Notes: a model not told the origin generated them from the sequence alone. A stretch of DNA of 64,000 nt from Clostridia bacterium (GCA_017395105.1 JAFPWD010000048.1:29430-93429); one strand, 5' to 3'; numbered from the stretch's first letter, positions 42,207 through 51,489 are shown. Numbers and translations are program-made.

Positions 42207-43475
42207 TTAATTCTCGGGTGCAATTCGCTCATCGAGCACAACGCTGATAACTATATTTTCGGAATCGCGCATGACGGTGAGCTCTACAGTATCGCCCGAT
42301 TTCTGGGAATAGATTATCCTTTCGAGCGACGAGCTGTCGGAGACGGAGCTGCCGTTCACGGAAAGAATAACGTCTCCCTCGAGGATACCTGCCTTTTCGG
42401 CGGGGCTGCCTTCAAACAGCTCGATCACCTTAGGATAGGTATGAAAATCCGTAAAGAATCCGTAACCCGAAAGCGCCACTGTTTCGGTATTGGCGCCGAA
42501 GTACGGTCTGCCGGTAACAAAGCCGTAGTCCATAAGATCGCCGATGATGTTCACAACAACCGAAGAAGGCACGGCAAAGCCGAGAAGATCGATGTTTTCG
42601 TTTTTGCTTGCGTTTACTATGCCGATCAGCAGGCCGTCCGAAGCACGGAAAAGACCTCCGCCTGAATTGCCGCGGTTTATTGCGGTGTCGGTTTGAAGAA
42701 GAGGCAGCTCCATGGAGCCTAATTTAAGGGTGCGGTCGAGCGCACTGATAACGCCGCGCGTATAGGTGTTTGAAAGCTGACCGAGTGCATTTCCGATCGC
42801 ATAAACGTTTTCGCCGATGCGGAGCGTGTCGGAATTGCCGAAGATAGCAAAAGGAAGGGCTTCTGCATCGATCTTGATAACGGCAAGATCGTTTATGCTG
42901 TCGTGTCCGATAAGAACAGCCTCGCTGCTGCTTCCGTCATCGAGGTAAACATATATCTTGCTTGCACCGTCGATAATGTGGTTGCAGGTAACTATGTATC
43001 CGTCCGGAGAAACGATCACGCCCGAGCCGGAGCTCTTGGCTAGGCTCGAATAGCCGCTTTGTGTCATAACGTCTATGCTGACAACAGAAGACATCGATCT
43101 TTCAATAAGGGAAAGATCCTTGCTGCTGGGCGCAACACCGTCAGAATACGAAATAGAGCCCGAGGGTGCATCCGGATTGATCCTGTCCGGGACCCAAGGG
43201 TCCGTTGTTGGTGATTCTGTTTCAATAATAAAAGGCGTTAGAGTGGGCTTGACCGCCGCCAGCTTGATCTCGGCATTCTTTATGCCGGTTATGGCGAATG
43301 CTATCGCAGTAATTACAGCCGCAACAACGAGAGCGCATGCAATAACAGCCGTCAATGGCATGGTAACCTTGACTCGCTCCTTCTCGGAACTCCGCGCGCT
43401 GTCCGGCGGGATGCTTCGATTATTGGTTTCGAGATCCCTTGAACCGAAGGGCTCGTTTTTTTCGTTAAAAGTCAT
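42207..43475 (-). CDS. htrA: HtrA/DegP-type membrane-anchored serine protease
   Basis: A 422-aa protease of the trypsin-like HtrA family. A cytoplasmic N-terminus of about 40 residues is followed by one transmembrane helix (VIACALVVAAVITAIAFAI), so the protease faces outside. The catalytic triad is visible: H in VTCNHIIDG, D in SINDLAVIKI and S in NRGNSGGGLF. One PDZ domain follows (GSPAEKAGILEGDVILSVNG). It handles misfolded exported proteins in related bacteria. It is read away from the two-component system, and its 5' leader carries an 8-bp GCCGGGTT/AACCCGGC hairpin. Confidence 0.93.
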   Translation of the reverse strand: MTFNEKNEPFGSRDLETNNRSIPPDSARSSEKERVKVTMPLTAVIACALVVAAVITAIAFAITGIKNAEIKLAAVKPTLTPFIIETESPTTDPWVPDRINPDAPSGSISYSDGVAPSSKDLSLIERSMSSVVSIDVMTQSGYSSLAKSSGSGVIVSPDGYIVTCNHIIDGASKIYVYLDDGSSSEAVLIGHDSINDLAVIKIDAEALPFAIFGNSDTLRIGENVYAIGNALGQLSNTYTRGVISALDRTLKLGSMELPLLQTDTAINRGNSGGGLFRASDGLLIGIVNASKNENIDLLGFAVPSSVVVNIIGDLMDYGFVTGRPYFGANTETVALSGYGFFTDFHTYPKVIELFEGSPAEKAGILEGDVILSVNGSSVSDSSSLERIIYSQKSGDTVELTVMRDSENIVISVVLDERIAPEN

Positions 43476-43801
43476 CTATCTTACCTCAGACTGTCACCGT
43501 TCGGCATCTAACGGCTGAATGCGCCGGGTTATTTAAACCGATTCAAACCCGGCATTACCCAAATATACCTCCTGCCGAACGGATGTGAAATCCATGTAAA
43601 GAGTATAACATTAAAATGTGGCTATGTAAGCATATAATTCATATTTTTTATTGACGAAATGTGTATTTATTTTGTCATTAGCATCTGTTATTCGGATCAA
43701 AGCCCCCATTTAATCGTTAATAACGCAATAAAAAGCTTGAAAGAATGCCGTAAATGCTTTATAATTGAATTTGACGATCAATCAACGGAGGACACAGCCC
43801 C
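43476..43801. other. Divergent promoter region between htrA and the response regulator
   Basis: A 326-bp gap. It holds a hairpin at 43523-43553 (GCCGGGTT/AACCCGGC) near htrA, a candidate minus-strand -10 TATACT near 43603 for htrA, and the strong plus-strand promoter at 43737-43765. Most of the centre is AT-rich and shows no further structure that I can support. Confidence 0.5.
43737..43765 (+). promoter_or_regulatory. SigA promoter of the two-component system
   Basis: TTGAAA (43737-43742), 17-bp spacer, TATAAT (43760-43765), 36 bp before the response regulator ATG. Confidence 0.82.
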
Positions 43802-44560
43802 ATGACAGCAAAACAGCAGATCTTGATTTGCGACGATCAGCATATCATCCATGAGACACTCGGCGTATACCTCAAGAATGAGGGCTACGACTATATTTCC
43901 GCCTATGACGGCGAGCAGGCGCTTGAGGAGTTCAACAAGAACAAGCCCAGCCTTATAATTCTGGATCTGATGATGCCCAAGAAGAGCGGCATCGACGTTT
44001 GCAGAGCCATTCGCCAAACGAGCAACGTGCCTATAATCATGCTGACCGCGAAATCCGAGGAGATCGATCGCGTTTTGGGTCTTGAATTCGGTGCCGACGA
44101 CTATATCGTTAAGCCGTTCAGTGCTCGCGAGGTTGTTGCGCGCATAAAGGCCGTGCTCCGCCGCTTCAATATGCAGGAGTCCGAGCCTGCGCAGGTGCTC
44201 CGCTACGGCAATCTTGAGATAAACATTAATAACTACGACGTCCGTATCGACGGCGACAGAATAACCCTTACTCCGAAAGAGGTGGAGATATTCCAGCTTC
44301 TTGCTTCCCACCCGGGAAAGGTTTTTTCAAGAGAAAAAATACTCTCCATCGTTTGGGGCTACGATTACTATGGCGATACCCGCGCCGTTGACACCCAGAT
44401 AAAGCGCATACGCCAGAAGATCGCCCACCACGTTGAGAGAGGCTGGTCGCTTCGCACCGTTTACGGCGTTGGCTACCGTTTCGAGGTATATGCGGACGGC
44501 GAACAGCCCCGCCAGGATATCGACCTTGAGGACGAGTACGCGGACGAGCTCAGGGAGTGA
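43802..44560 (+). CDS. OmpR/PhoB-family response regulator
   Basis: A 252-aa DNA-binding regulator. The receiver domain has the acidic pair in ICDDQH, the phosphorylation site in LIILDLMMPKKSG, T in MLTAKSEE and K in YIVKPFSARE. The winged-helix output domain covers the C-terminal half (LTPKEVEIFQLLASHPGKVF, then VDTQIKRIRQKI and VYGVGYRFE). An acidic tail is added (DIDLEDEYADELRE). It is followed after 101 bp by its histidine kinase. The pair resembles PhoPR and WalRK systems of Firmicutes. Confidence 0.94.
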   Translation: MTAKQQILICDDQHIIHETLGVYLKNEGYDYISAYDGEQALEEFNKNKPSLIILDLMMPKKSGIDVCRAIRQTSNVPIIMLTAKSEEIDRVLGLEFGADDYIVKPFSAREVVARIKAVLRRFNMQESEPAQVLRYGNLEININNYDVRIDGDRITLTPKEVEIFQLLASHPGKVFSREKILSIVWGYDYYGDTRAVDTQIKRIRQKIAHHVERGWSLRTVYGVGYRFEVYADGEQPRQDIDLEDEYADELRE

Positions 44561-44661
44561 CCCTCACTTCTGTCCATGATTTTAACGGAGCAAAGCGCGT
44601 ATGTTCCGTTATTTTGTAATTTGAAAATCAATCTTTTTCTCTAAGAGGAATCGGCAATTTA

Positions 44662-46530
44662 ATGCATAAAGTCAAACGCACCAGCTTGTTCAAAATCGTT
44701 TTCTTTATCGTCAGCGTAACGATGGTATTCGTTGTGGCGATCATTGCTGTGCTTTTTTCAATCTTTGGCCACGACCTCTACGTCAGCTACAAGAGCGAGG
44801 AGCTAATTCCCAAAGCGAAGGCACTTTCTCAGCTGGTTACACGGCTTTATCTTGAAAATGCAGACAGGCACACGATCGCCCGAATGATCTATTCCGACGA
44901 ATACTCTGTTGCCGACTCCGCTGTATATGTTTTAGAGACGAACGGCAAGGTCATAACAACTGACGATATTGCCTCCAGAGGGGAATCGGAAGAAACCGTC
45001 AAGCACTGCTTCGATCTGGCAATAAAGGGCGAGCCTGTAACTATGCCCAAGGCTTCTCTTGGTATAGTTGTTGGGGTGCCGATCTACGATGGATCGGACG
45101 GCATAATCGGTGCCGTTATCCTTGTGCACCGCGGCTCGGTGATGCGCGAGAGGCTTAACAGCGCTGCGATGCAGTTTGGCCTTATCATGATCGGCATACT
45201 TCTTGTTGCTCTCATTCCATCCGTTCTCGTTTTCCGCTTCGTTACAGAGCCCATCAAAAACGTTTCCGAAACCGCGCTTGCCATGGCAAACGGCGATCTT
45301 GATGCTCGCGCCGTTCCAAAGGGAAGCTTTGAATCCCAGCACCTTGCGGAATCCTTCAACACGCTTGCCGAGGCTTTGAAAAGCAACATCGATCATCTCG
45401 TTGTTGAAAGAAACAGACTCAACACGGTTCTCGACGGTATCGGCGAGGGCATCATCGCAGTTGACCGCCATGGCGTTATAACGCATTTCAACTCTGCGGC
45501 GCTCAAGCTGCTCGGCGGCAAATCCGATTCTCTCCCCGCCTCTCTGCCTACCTACCACAGCGTTGCCGACATCATCCTTCGCGCACTGGATTCCGATAAA
45601 AGAGTTCGCGGAACCGCTCGCATTCTTGAGCGACTGCTGCGCATCTCCGCAACGCCGATCTATGAGGCAAACGGCTCGCTCGTTGGCGCCGTAACGCTGA
45701 TCAGCGACGTTACGGAGAGTGAAAGGCTTGAACAGACAAGGCGCGATTACGTTGCAAACGTCAGCCACGAGCTGCGCACTCCTCTTGCCTCCATTCGCGG
45801 TCTTTCAGATGCTCTTTGCGACGGCCTTATTACGGAAGAGGCCGATCAAAAGCGATACTACGGCTATATTCAGCGCGAATCCATCAGACTTTCGCATTTG
45901 ATCGACGATCTGCTCGAGCTTTCAAGGCTCCAAAGCGGCGGCGTTGCTTTTTCAAAGGGAAGGGTCGAGCTTTACGAGATCGCCTTCGACGTTGCGGACA
46001 GAATGAACGGTCTTGCTCTTCGGCGCGGCAAGGCGGTAAGGCTCGATCTGCCCGAAGACTGCTATTATGCAAACACCAATGCCGACCGCATCGAGCAGGT
46101 GCTCATTGCGCTGACGGATAATGCGATCAAGCACGGCACGGATGGCTGCGAAGTCAGCATTTCGCTCAGGCTAAGCACGGATGCGCAGCGATATATCTTC
46201 ACAATCAGCAATCCTGCCGATATCGACCAATCGGATCTCGATCACATTTTCGAGAGATTTTACAAGGCCGACCACGCGCATTCCGGCGAGGGCACCGGGC
46301 TTGGTCTTGCGATAGTTTCGGAGGTGCTCAATCTGCTCGGCGAGAAGATCGAAGTTGAGTACTCGGACGGCGTGATCAGCTTCAATTTCACAGTTCTGCG
46401 CGATAACGGCAGCGATAAAAAGTCTGATTTCTCAGGCGGCTCAACGGTAGAGGCTGCCGAAATACCTGCGCTGTCTCCGCAGTCCGAAGATGCTTCGGTT
46501 GATCGCGCTGCAAGAAACGACAATGAATGA
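44662..46530 (+). CDS. Membrane sensor histidine kinase (PhoR/WalK type)
   Basis: A 622-aa kinase. Two transmembrane helices (about 12-33 and 172-194) enclose an extracytoplasmic sensor. Inside follow a HAMP domain (EPIKNVSETALAMANGDLDA), a PAS domain (VLDGIGEGIIAVDRHGVI, and VTLISDVTESERLE at its end), the dimerisation domain with the phospho-histidine in NVSHELRTPLASI, and the ATPase domain with N (ALTDNAIKHG) and G boxes (HSGEGTGLGLAIV). An unusual tail rich in serine and acidic residues follows the catalytic domain. The gene end overlaps the start of the radical SAM gene. Confidence 0.93.
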   Translation: MHKVKRTSLFKIVFFIVSVTMVFVVAIIAVLFSIFGHDLYVSYKSEELIPKAKALSQLVTRLYLENADRHTIARMIYSDEYSVADSAVYVLETNGKVITTDDIASRGESEETVKHCFDLAIKGEPVTMPKASLGIVVGVPIYDGSDGIIGAVILVHRGSVMRERLNSAAMQFGLIMIGILLVALIPSVLVFRFVTEPIKNVSETALAMANGDLDARAVPKGSFESQHLAESFNTLAEALKSNIDHLVVERNRLNTVLDGIGEGIIAVDRHGVITHFNSAALKLLGGKSDSLPASLPTYHSVADIILRALDSDKRVRGTARILERLLRISATPIYEANGSLVGAVTLISDVTESERLEQTRRDYVANVSHELRTPLASIRGLSDALCDGLITEEADQKRYYGYIQRESIRLSHLIDDLLELSRLQSGGVAFSKGRVELYEIAFDVADRMNGLALRRGKAVRLDLPEDCYYANTNADRIEQVLIALTDNAIKHGTDGCEVSISLRLSTDAQRYIFTISNPADIDQSDLDHIFERFYKADHAHSGEGTGLGLAIVSEVLNLLGEKIEVEYSDGVISFNFTVLRDNGSDKKSDFSGGSTVEAAEIPALSPQSEDASVDRAARNDNE

Positions 46531-47503
46531 TATTCCGAGCAATAATATTTCCGCTACTTTAAATTTATATGATCAAAATGAGTCCGAGCGCGGATGCAAG
46601 CTATGTCCGCTTGAATGCGGAGCTGACCGTGCTGCTGTGCGCGGTCTTTGCGGTGTCGGCGGCTTTTCTCCGATGCAGCTTGCTCGGCGCGACCCGTATG
46701 TTTCGGCACACATCGCCCGTGCAGCAAGGCATTATTACGAGGAGCCTCCGATTTCGGGCACTCGAGGCAGCGGTGCGATCTTCTTTTCGGGCTGCAATAT
46801 GGCCTGCGTTTTCTGCCAGAATTATGATATAAGCCAAAGCATCAAGGGCAGGCTTTGCGATGAGTCAGAGCTTTCGGAGATAATGCTGCGCCTTGAATCG
46901 CTTGGCAGCCATAACATCAATCTCGTTACCCCGTCCCCTCATGCTCGCTTGATCGAAAAAGCAATTCTCCGCTCGCGCAGCGAAGGATTGAGCATTCCTA
47001 TCGTCTACAACACAAATTCATACGAAAAGCCCGATCAGCTCAAACGTCTCGAGGGGTTGATCGATATTTATCTGCCCGATCTAAAATACAGAAGCACCAT
47101 CGCCGCAAAAAAGTACAGCGAACGAGGCGATTATTTCACTGTAGCTTCCGAAGCGATACTCGAGATGAATCGGCAGGTCGGTGCGCTTGATTGCGATACT
47201 GACGGCATAGCTCATCGCGGCATGATCGTGCGCCATCTGGTGTTGCCCGGCTCGGTCGATGAAGCACGCGGAGTGCTCGATTGGATCAGCGAGATGCTCC
47301 CTTCCGATACCCATATCTCGCTCATGAGTCAATACACGCCCATGGGTGCGCCGCCGAAGCCGCTTGACAGGCGGATTTTGAAACGCGAATACGATCGCGC
47401 GCTCTCGCATGCGCTTTCCCTCGGATTTGTGAATATTTATACTCAAAAGCTTTCCTCCGCAAGCAGCAGCTACACGCCTGAGTTCAACGAATACTTTGAG
47501 TGA
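46523..47503 (+). CDS. PflX-type radical SAM protein
   Basis: A 326-aa radical SAM enzyme related to pyruvate formate-lyase activases (COG1313/PflX type). The cluster motif is GCNMACVFCQNYDIS, preceded by a second cysteine set, GCKLCPLECGADR...GLCGVGG, that probably holds an extra metal or cluster. NLVTPSPHA and IDIYLPDLKY follow. No glycyl radical enzyme is close by and the substrate is unknown. The ATG at 46523 overlaps the histidine kinase stop by eight bases, so expression is likely coupled to the two-component genes, an unusual partner choice. Confidence 0.83.
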   Translation: MNDIPSNNISATLNLYDQNESERGCKLCPLECGADRAAVRGLCGVGGFSPMQLARRDPYVSAHIARAARHYYEEPPISGTRGSGAIFFSGCNMACVFCQNYDISQSIKGRLCDESELSEIMLRLESLGSHNINLVTPSPHARLIEKAILRSRSEGLSIPIVYNTNSYEKPDQLKRLEGLIDIYLPDLKYRSTIAAKKYSERGDYFTVASEAILEMNRQVGALDCDTDGIAHRGMIVRHLVLPGSVDEARGVLDWISEMLPSDTHISLMSQYTPMGAPPKPLDRRILKREYDRALSHALSLGFVNIYTQKLSSASSSYTPEFNEYFE

Positions 47504-47647
47504 TCCGTCTTTAAGGCATTCGCTATCGACCAAGCTCCTCTCCTCCAGCAAAATAAGGTTATTTTTTACAGTCACGTTTTTCGTATCCGAGCGCATACTA
47601 CGGATTAGGCAGTATGCCGAGTTCTATAGAATGCACAAGGAGCGAGC

Positions 47648-48415
47648 ATGCCTCAGTATTCCGTGTTCACCAATGAATATGATGTTGATATCGTTCAGCT
47701 TCTCGGGGGTCGTCTTTCAAAACAAAAAACGGATGAAGCCGCCAAGCTTGCCGATTCACTCAGAAGCTGCCGTGAAGAACGCTGCTGCGCAGAGGTGGAT
47801 ATTGAAAGCGATGCGGAAATGTCTGCCTGCTGCACGGCTCTTGGCGAGCTTATCAGCATCGATCTCAGATATTTTGAAATGGCCGAGATGATAGACCGCC
47901 TTAAGATCGATGAGGAGAAAAAAAGAACTATTTTAAAAAATGCCGTAGAGTATTCAAAATACTGCATCAGCTCGGCTTCTCTCATCGATGCGCTCATGGA
48001 GTATTTTGCGGAAAACAGAAGCTTAAATTTAGAAGGATACATACGCTTCAGGCTTCGCGACAGGCTTGAGATATGGCGAGCTGCGGTCGATTCTGCGATC
48101 GACGATGAGCTCGATCGGAGCGGATATTCCGAGCTTCTAAGCTTTTTGGATGCTCTTTCCATACTCGACGGCGGTCGCGATTCCGTTACGGTGGTATTGA
48201 ACCCGGATGCAAGCTGCACCATAATGAATGAGTACTCCGATGGCAGCGTATCATCGTCCAAGCGCATCAGGATAGATTGTGCGCCCGGTAACTGCGAAGG
48301 TGCGCTCGGAATGCTGAGTGCGCTGTCTCCCGATCGGATAGCGCTTGTTGATCTAAGCTTTGGCGCATGCGAAGCGCTGAAAAGAAGACTTTTGGAATTG
48401 TTTACCGTCCAATAG
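47648..48415 (+). CDS. ytxC: YtxC-like sporulation protein
   Basis: A 255-aa cytoplasmic protein. The central segment NLEGYIRFRLRDRLEIWRAA, then VDSAIDDELDRSGYSELL, matches what I know of the YtxC family, named for its association with sporulation. The N-terminal 100 residues are variable, with a cysteine-rich spot (CCAEVDIESDAEMSACC). It supports, but does not prove, that the organism forms spores. AAGGAGC precedes the ATG, and the gene stands 144 bp after the radical SAM gene. The biochemical role of the family is unknown. Confidence 0.72.
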   Translation: MPQYSVFTNEYDVDIVQLLGGRLSKQKTDEAAKLADSLRSCREERCCAEVDIESDAEMSACCTALGELISIDLRYFEMAEMIDRLKIDEEKKRTILKNAVEYSKYCISSASLIDALMEYFAENRSLNLEGYIRFRLRDRLEIWRAAVDSAIDDELDRSGYSELLSFLDALSILDGGRDSVTVVLNPDASCTIMNEYSDGSVSSSKRIRIDCAPGNCEGALGMLSALSPDRIALVDLSFGACEALKRRLLELFTVQ

Positions 48416-48512
48416 CATTGTGAGTGCATTCGGGCTTCACTAACCCTATCGATAATCGCAGCATCTATTGTCAAGTAATAAGAAATATACTTTTGTTTTA
48501 ATAAAAATAATG

Positions 48513-48541
48513 TTGAATTAAAGTTTTATTCATGTTATAAT
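48513..48541 (+). promoter_or_regulatory. SigA promoter of rpsF-ssb-rpsR
   Basis: TTGAAT (48513-48518), 17-bp spacer, TATAAT (48536-48541), 57 bp before rpsF. The leader between them holds a GCGCC/GGCGC hairpin (48559-48572). Confidence 0.82.
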
Positions 48542-48598
48542 GACACGCCAACAACCTTGCGCCTATGGGCGCCATAAGACCACAAGGAGGTGAATTAA

Positions 48599-48886
48599 GT
48601 GAAAAAGTACGAAAGCCTGTATGTTATCGTGCCCGAGCTTAATGAGGAGGAAACCAAGTCCGTAATCGATAAGTTCAACGGCATCATCACCGCCAACGGC
48701 GGCGAGATCGTAAAGGTGGACGAGTGGGGCAAGCGCCGTCTTGCATATCCCATCGACTACAAGAACGAAGGCTACTACGTTCTCGTTGTTTTTGAGAGCG
48801 AAGGCAATCTCCCCGCGGAGCTTGAGCGCAACATGAAGAACGATGAGAAGATCATGCGCTACAAGGTTACCGTTCATCACGAGTAA
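48599..48886 (+). CDS. rpsF: 30S ribosomal protein S6
   Basis: A 95-aa ribosomal protein of the small subunit platform. MKKYESLYVIVPELNEEE is a typical start, and WGKRRLAYPIDYKNEGYYVL is the family signature. The start codon is GTG, with AAGGAGG at 48584-48590. It leads the conserved rpsF-ssb-rpsR operon. A GC-rich hairpin in the short leader could be the S6:S18 regulatory site, but I could not confirm the consensus. Confidence 0.97.
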   Translation: MKKYESLYVIVPELNEEETKSVIDKFNGIITANGGEIVKVDEWGKRRLAYPIDYKNEGYYVLVVFESEGNLPAELERNMKNDEKIMRYKVTVHHE

Positions 48887-48935
48887 TTAAGCCGAAGCAA
48901 AAGCCGAAGGATGCATTAAGAAAGGAATTTTAGCT

Positions 48936-49487
48936 ATGAACAAGATTTTTTTGATCGGCAATCTTACTGCGGACCCCGAGATGCGCACTACGCCGAACGG
49001 CATTAATGTGTGCACCATGAATATCGCCGTCAACCGCAGGTTCTCCTCCGCCCGTGAGGAGCGCCAGACCGACTTCTTCCGTGTTACAGCGTGGAGACAG
49101 CTCGGCGAAAGCTGCGGCCGCTTTTTGAGCAAGGGCAAGAAGGTTTGCGTTGTGGGTGAGCTCACTGCGCGCACTTACGAAGCCAAGGACGGCACCACGA
49201 GGGTATCTCTTGAGGTTACTGCCGACGAAGTCGAGTTCCTTTCCCCGCGTGAAAACAACGGATACAACAATCAGGGCGGCTATCAGCAGCCTCATGGCGG
49301 TTATCAGCAGCAGGGCTATGCGCGCAACTATCCCCCGCAGGATCAGGGTGCGCCGCATCAGGGGCAAAACAACGGTTGGCAGGCCCCGCCCCAGCAGAAC
49401 CCCAATGAGTTTGCGGGCACTCCCTTGAATTCCGGCAATTCTTCCGACGGCTTCACCGAGATCAATGATGATGATTTCCCGTTTTAA
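48936..49487 (+). CDS. ssb: Single-stranded DNA-binding protein
   Basis: A 183-aa SSB for replication and repair. The OB fold spans about residues 1-110 (MNKIFLIGNLTADPEMRTTP, then FFRVTAWRQLGESCGRFLSK). A flexible linker rich in glutamine, glycine and asparagine follows (about 115-170). The acidic tip ends DDDFPF, the site that binds partner proteins. It lies 49 bp after rpsF and 23 bp before rpsR. Confidence 0.97.
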   Translation: MNKIFLIGNLTADPEMRTTPNGINVCTMNIAVNRRFSSAREERQTDFFRVTAWRQLGESCGRFLSKGKKVCVVGELTARTYEAKDGTTRVSLEVTADEVEFLSPRENNGYNNQGGYQQPHGGYQQQGYARNYPPQDQGAPHQGQNNGWQAPPQQNPNEFAGTPLNSGNSSDGFTEINDDDFPF

Positions 49488-49510
49488 TTTTGCGAAAGGA
49501 GTAAGTTTCA

Positions 49511-49753
49511 ATGGAAGACCGCAAAATGAGACCCCGCGTCAGAAAGTCCAGGCGTAAAGTCTGCCAGTTCTGCGTTGATAAGGTCGATCATATCGATTAT
49601 AAGGACGCTGCAAAGCTTCGCAAGTTCATCACCGAGCGCGGCAAGATCATGCCCCGCAGGATGAGCGGCGTATGCGCAGAGCATCAGAGGTCGCTTGCGA
49701 CCGCCATCAAGTCCGCTCGTCAGGTCGCTCTTCTGCCCTACGTTCAGGACTGA
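49511..49753 (+). CDS. rpsR: 30S ribosomal protein S18
   Basis: An 80-aa ribosomal protein. [19 protein letters not shown] and [19 protein letters not shown] are characteristic, and the cysteines (CQFC, then C-A-E-H) fit the zinc-binding form. GAAAGGAG precedes the ATG. It ends the rpsF-ssb-rpsR unit and is followed by a terminator. Confidence 0.97.
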   Translation: MEDRKMRPRVRKSRRKVCQFCVDKVDHIDYKDAAKLRKFITERGKIMPRRMSGVCAEHQRSLATAIKSARQVALLPYVQD

Positions 49754-49772
49754 TAACAACTGAATCAATATT

Positions 49773-49804
49773 AATGCCGCAGGTTTAGGTCTGCGGCATT
49801 TTTG
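49773..49804 (+). terminator. Terminator of rpsF-ssb-rpsR
   Basis: AATGCCGCAG (49773-49782) pairs perfectly with CTGCGGCATT (49791-49800), then TTT. Confidence 0.9.
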
Positions 49805-49827
49805 CACTTACTATAGAATTGATCCGA

Positions 49828-50199
49828 TTATTGTTTGTGAACTATCACAAGATCTCCGTCAATAAATCCGCAAGCCACGGCAGAGCACGCTTTAAGAATA
49901 CCGGCAAGCTTACCGCTCTCAAGGTATCGCTCTATCCAAGCCATGCACATATCCAAAGCGTTTTCCCAATCGGGCGAGCTGAAGAAAAACAGATCCTCCT
50001 CGCTTGAATAGACCTCGTTACACGCCCAGTCGGGATCTTCATCATCGAAGCGTTCGGCTCCGATGAGCTGAGCGGCATAGCCCGCATCCTGCTCATCGGA
50101 GTTTTCGTAAAGGTTGAAATTGAATGCGGAAATGCCGCTCGGCAGAGGCTTTGAAAGGAGCGAATTCAGCCAATCTTCAAATCCTTGATAATCCGTCAT
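49828..50199 (-). CDS. Small acidic protein coupled to arcA, unknown
   Basis: A 123-aa soluble acidic protein that I do not recognise. It has a hydrophobic and aromatic core (DWLNSLLSKPL, DLFFFSSPDWENALDMCMAW, ERYLESGKLAGIL) and no signal peptide or membrane segment. Its ATG overlaps the arcA stop (ATGA), so it is translated together with arginine deiminase and probably works with it. The fold could be that of small SMI1-like or immunity-type proteins, but this is only an impression. No ornithine carbamoyltransferase or carbamate kinase gene is next to it. Confidence 0.65.
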   Translation of the reverse strand: MTDYQGFEDWLNSLLSKPLPSGISAFNFNLYENSDEQDAGYAAQLIGAERFDDEDPDWACNEVYSSEEDLFFFSSPDWENALDMCMAWIERYLESGKLAGILKACSAVACGFIDGDLVIVHKQ

Positions 50200-51416
50200 T
50201 TGATCTCATCCCTTATCATGGGCATGCTCATGCACCTCGGGCCGCCCCTGCCGCGGCTCAGCTCGCCGCCGGGGATCGGGCTGACCTTAACGCCCGCCTT
50301 GTCGATAAGCTCGTTCGTTATAACGTTGCGGTCGTAGGTGATTATGCTGCCGGGCGCCATCGCAAGGGAGTTTGCGCCCATGTTCCAATGCTCACGGCGG
50401 TACTGGATGGGATCGCCGCCGGCGACTTCAACGAAGGTGACCTTGTCGATGCCGAGCGCACGTTCAAGTATCCTTTCTACCGAGTCGGTGGTCAGCGTTA
50501 CGCGCAGCTCGCCGTTGCCGCCCGGGGTGATCTCGTATACGTCGAACCACTTATGCGCGATGCAGGGATGCGCAAGGAATTTATCGTGGTCGATATGAGT
50601 CATAAGCACATCGAGATGCATATAGGTGCGGGTATTGGGATTCTTGAAAAGAAGCACCTTCTCGTAGCCGCGTTCGAAGATGGTCTTTGCGAGCCTTTCG
50701 ACCGCCGAAACGGTCGTCCTTTCGCCGCTGCCGATCGCAACGCATTTATCCGAGAGCGAGAGCACGTCGCCGCCCTCGATGCCGTCGCCGCAGTTGTAAT
50801 CGTAAAGGAGATCGACACTGCCCTTGCCGAAATACTCGCTGTACTGATGAATATAGCGAATGAACAGCGTTTCGCGCATACGGGCAGGCATGCACATCGC
50901 CGATACCGCAATGCCGGTGCCAAGGCTGAAGCTGATATCGCGGGTGAAATACAGATTGGGAAGCGGATCGGTCAGGAAGGGATAATCCTCCTTGACGTAG
51001 TACTGAATGGGCTTTCTGTCAAGTCCTGCAAGATCATCACGGGTTATGCCCTTTGCAACCGCATCGAAGAGCTTCTCATGCGGCACGGAGCGAAGATACT
51101 CGCGCACGGCATCCGACAGGCTCAAGCCCGAAACGCCAAGGCGCACGAAATCATCGATGAATGCGTTCTTAACAGCCTCATCCTTGACCACTTCGCGGAA
51201 CATATCCTCGATATAGACCACGTCAACGTCGTTCATACGAAGGATACCGGCGAATACGTCGTGTTCCTCCCCCGCCCTGCGAACGTCCGGAGTGTCCTCG
51301 GCGAGCATTCTTTCAAGATAATCCGGCATGAGGTTGCTAAGTTCGATACCGGGACGATGAAGCATAACTCGTCGGAGCTTGCCTATTTCGGATTTAACGT
51401 TTATCTTGCTGTTCAT
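50196..51416 (-). CDS. arcA: Arginine deiminase
   Basis: Converts arginine to citrulline and ammonia, the first step of the arginine deiminase energy pathway; 406 aa, full length, cytoplasmic. The catalytic elements are visible: PNLYFTRD, the EGGD glutamate (GIEGGDVLSL), HLDVLMTHID with the histidine, and the nucleophilic cysteine in RGGPRCMSMPM at the end. A perfect promoter (TTGCAT-17-TATAAT) and AGGAGG lie upstream. It is followed by a coupled small unknown gene instead of arcB, arcC or arcD, which is unusual. Confidence 0.96.
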   Translation of the reverse strand: MNSKINVKSEIGKLRRVMLHRPGIELSNLMPDYLERMLAEDTPDVRRAGEEHDVFAGILRMNDVDVVYIEDMFREVVKDEAVKNAFIDDFVRLGVSGLSLSDAVREYLRSVPHEKLFDAVAKGITRDDLAGLDRKPIQYYVKEDYPFLTDPLPNLYFTRDISFSLGTGIAVSAMCMPARMRETLFIRYIHQYSEYFGKGSVDLLYDYNCGDGIEGGDVLSLSDKCVAIGSGERTTVSAVERLAKTIFERGYEKVLLFKNPNTRTYMHLDVLMTHIDHDKFLAHPCIAHKWFDVYEITPGGNGELRVTLTTDSVERILERALGIDKVTFVEVAGGDPIQYRREHWNMGANSLAMAPGSIITYDRNVITNELIDKAGVKVSPIPGGELSRGRGGPRCMSMPMIRDEIK

Positions 51417-51460
51417 TGTTTCCTCCTGAAAAGCGATCGGCTTTTGTTGTTTGCTTTACT

Positions 51461-51489
51461 ATTATAGCATATCTTTATTTGCTATGCAA
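51461..51489 (-). promoter_or_regulatory. SigA promoter of arcA
   Basis: Minus-strand TTGCAT (51484-51489), 17-bp spacer, TATAAT (51461-51466), 45 bp before arcA. Confidence 0.8.

Noticed and set aside
48559-48572. rpsF leader hairpin as the S6:S18 regulatory motif
   Set aside because: A GC hairpin is present, but I could not see the conserved bulge motif with confidence, so it is mentioned only with the promoter.
50124-51467. A 447-codon open frame opposite arcA
   Set aside because: It is antisense to full-length arginine deiminase and covers two coupled genes and their promoter.
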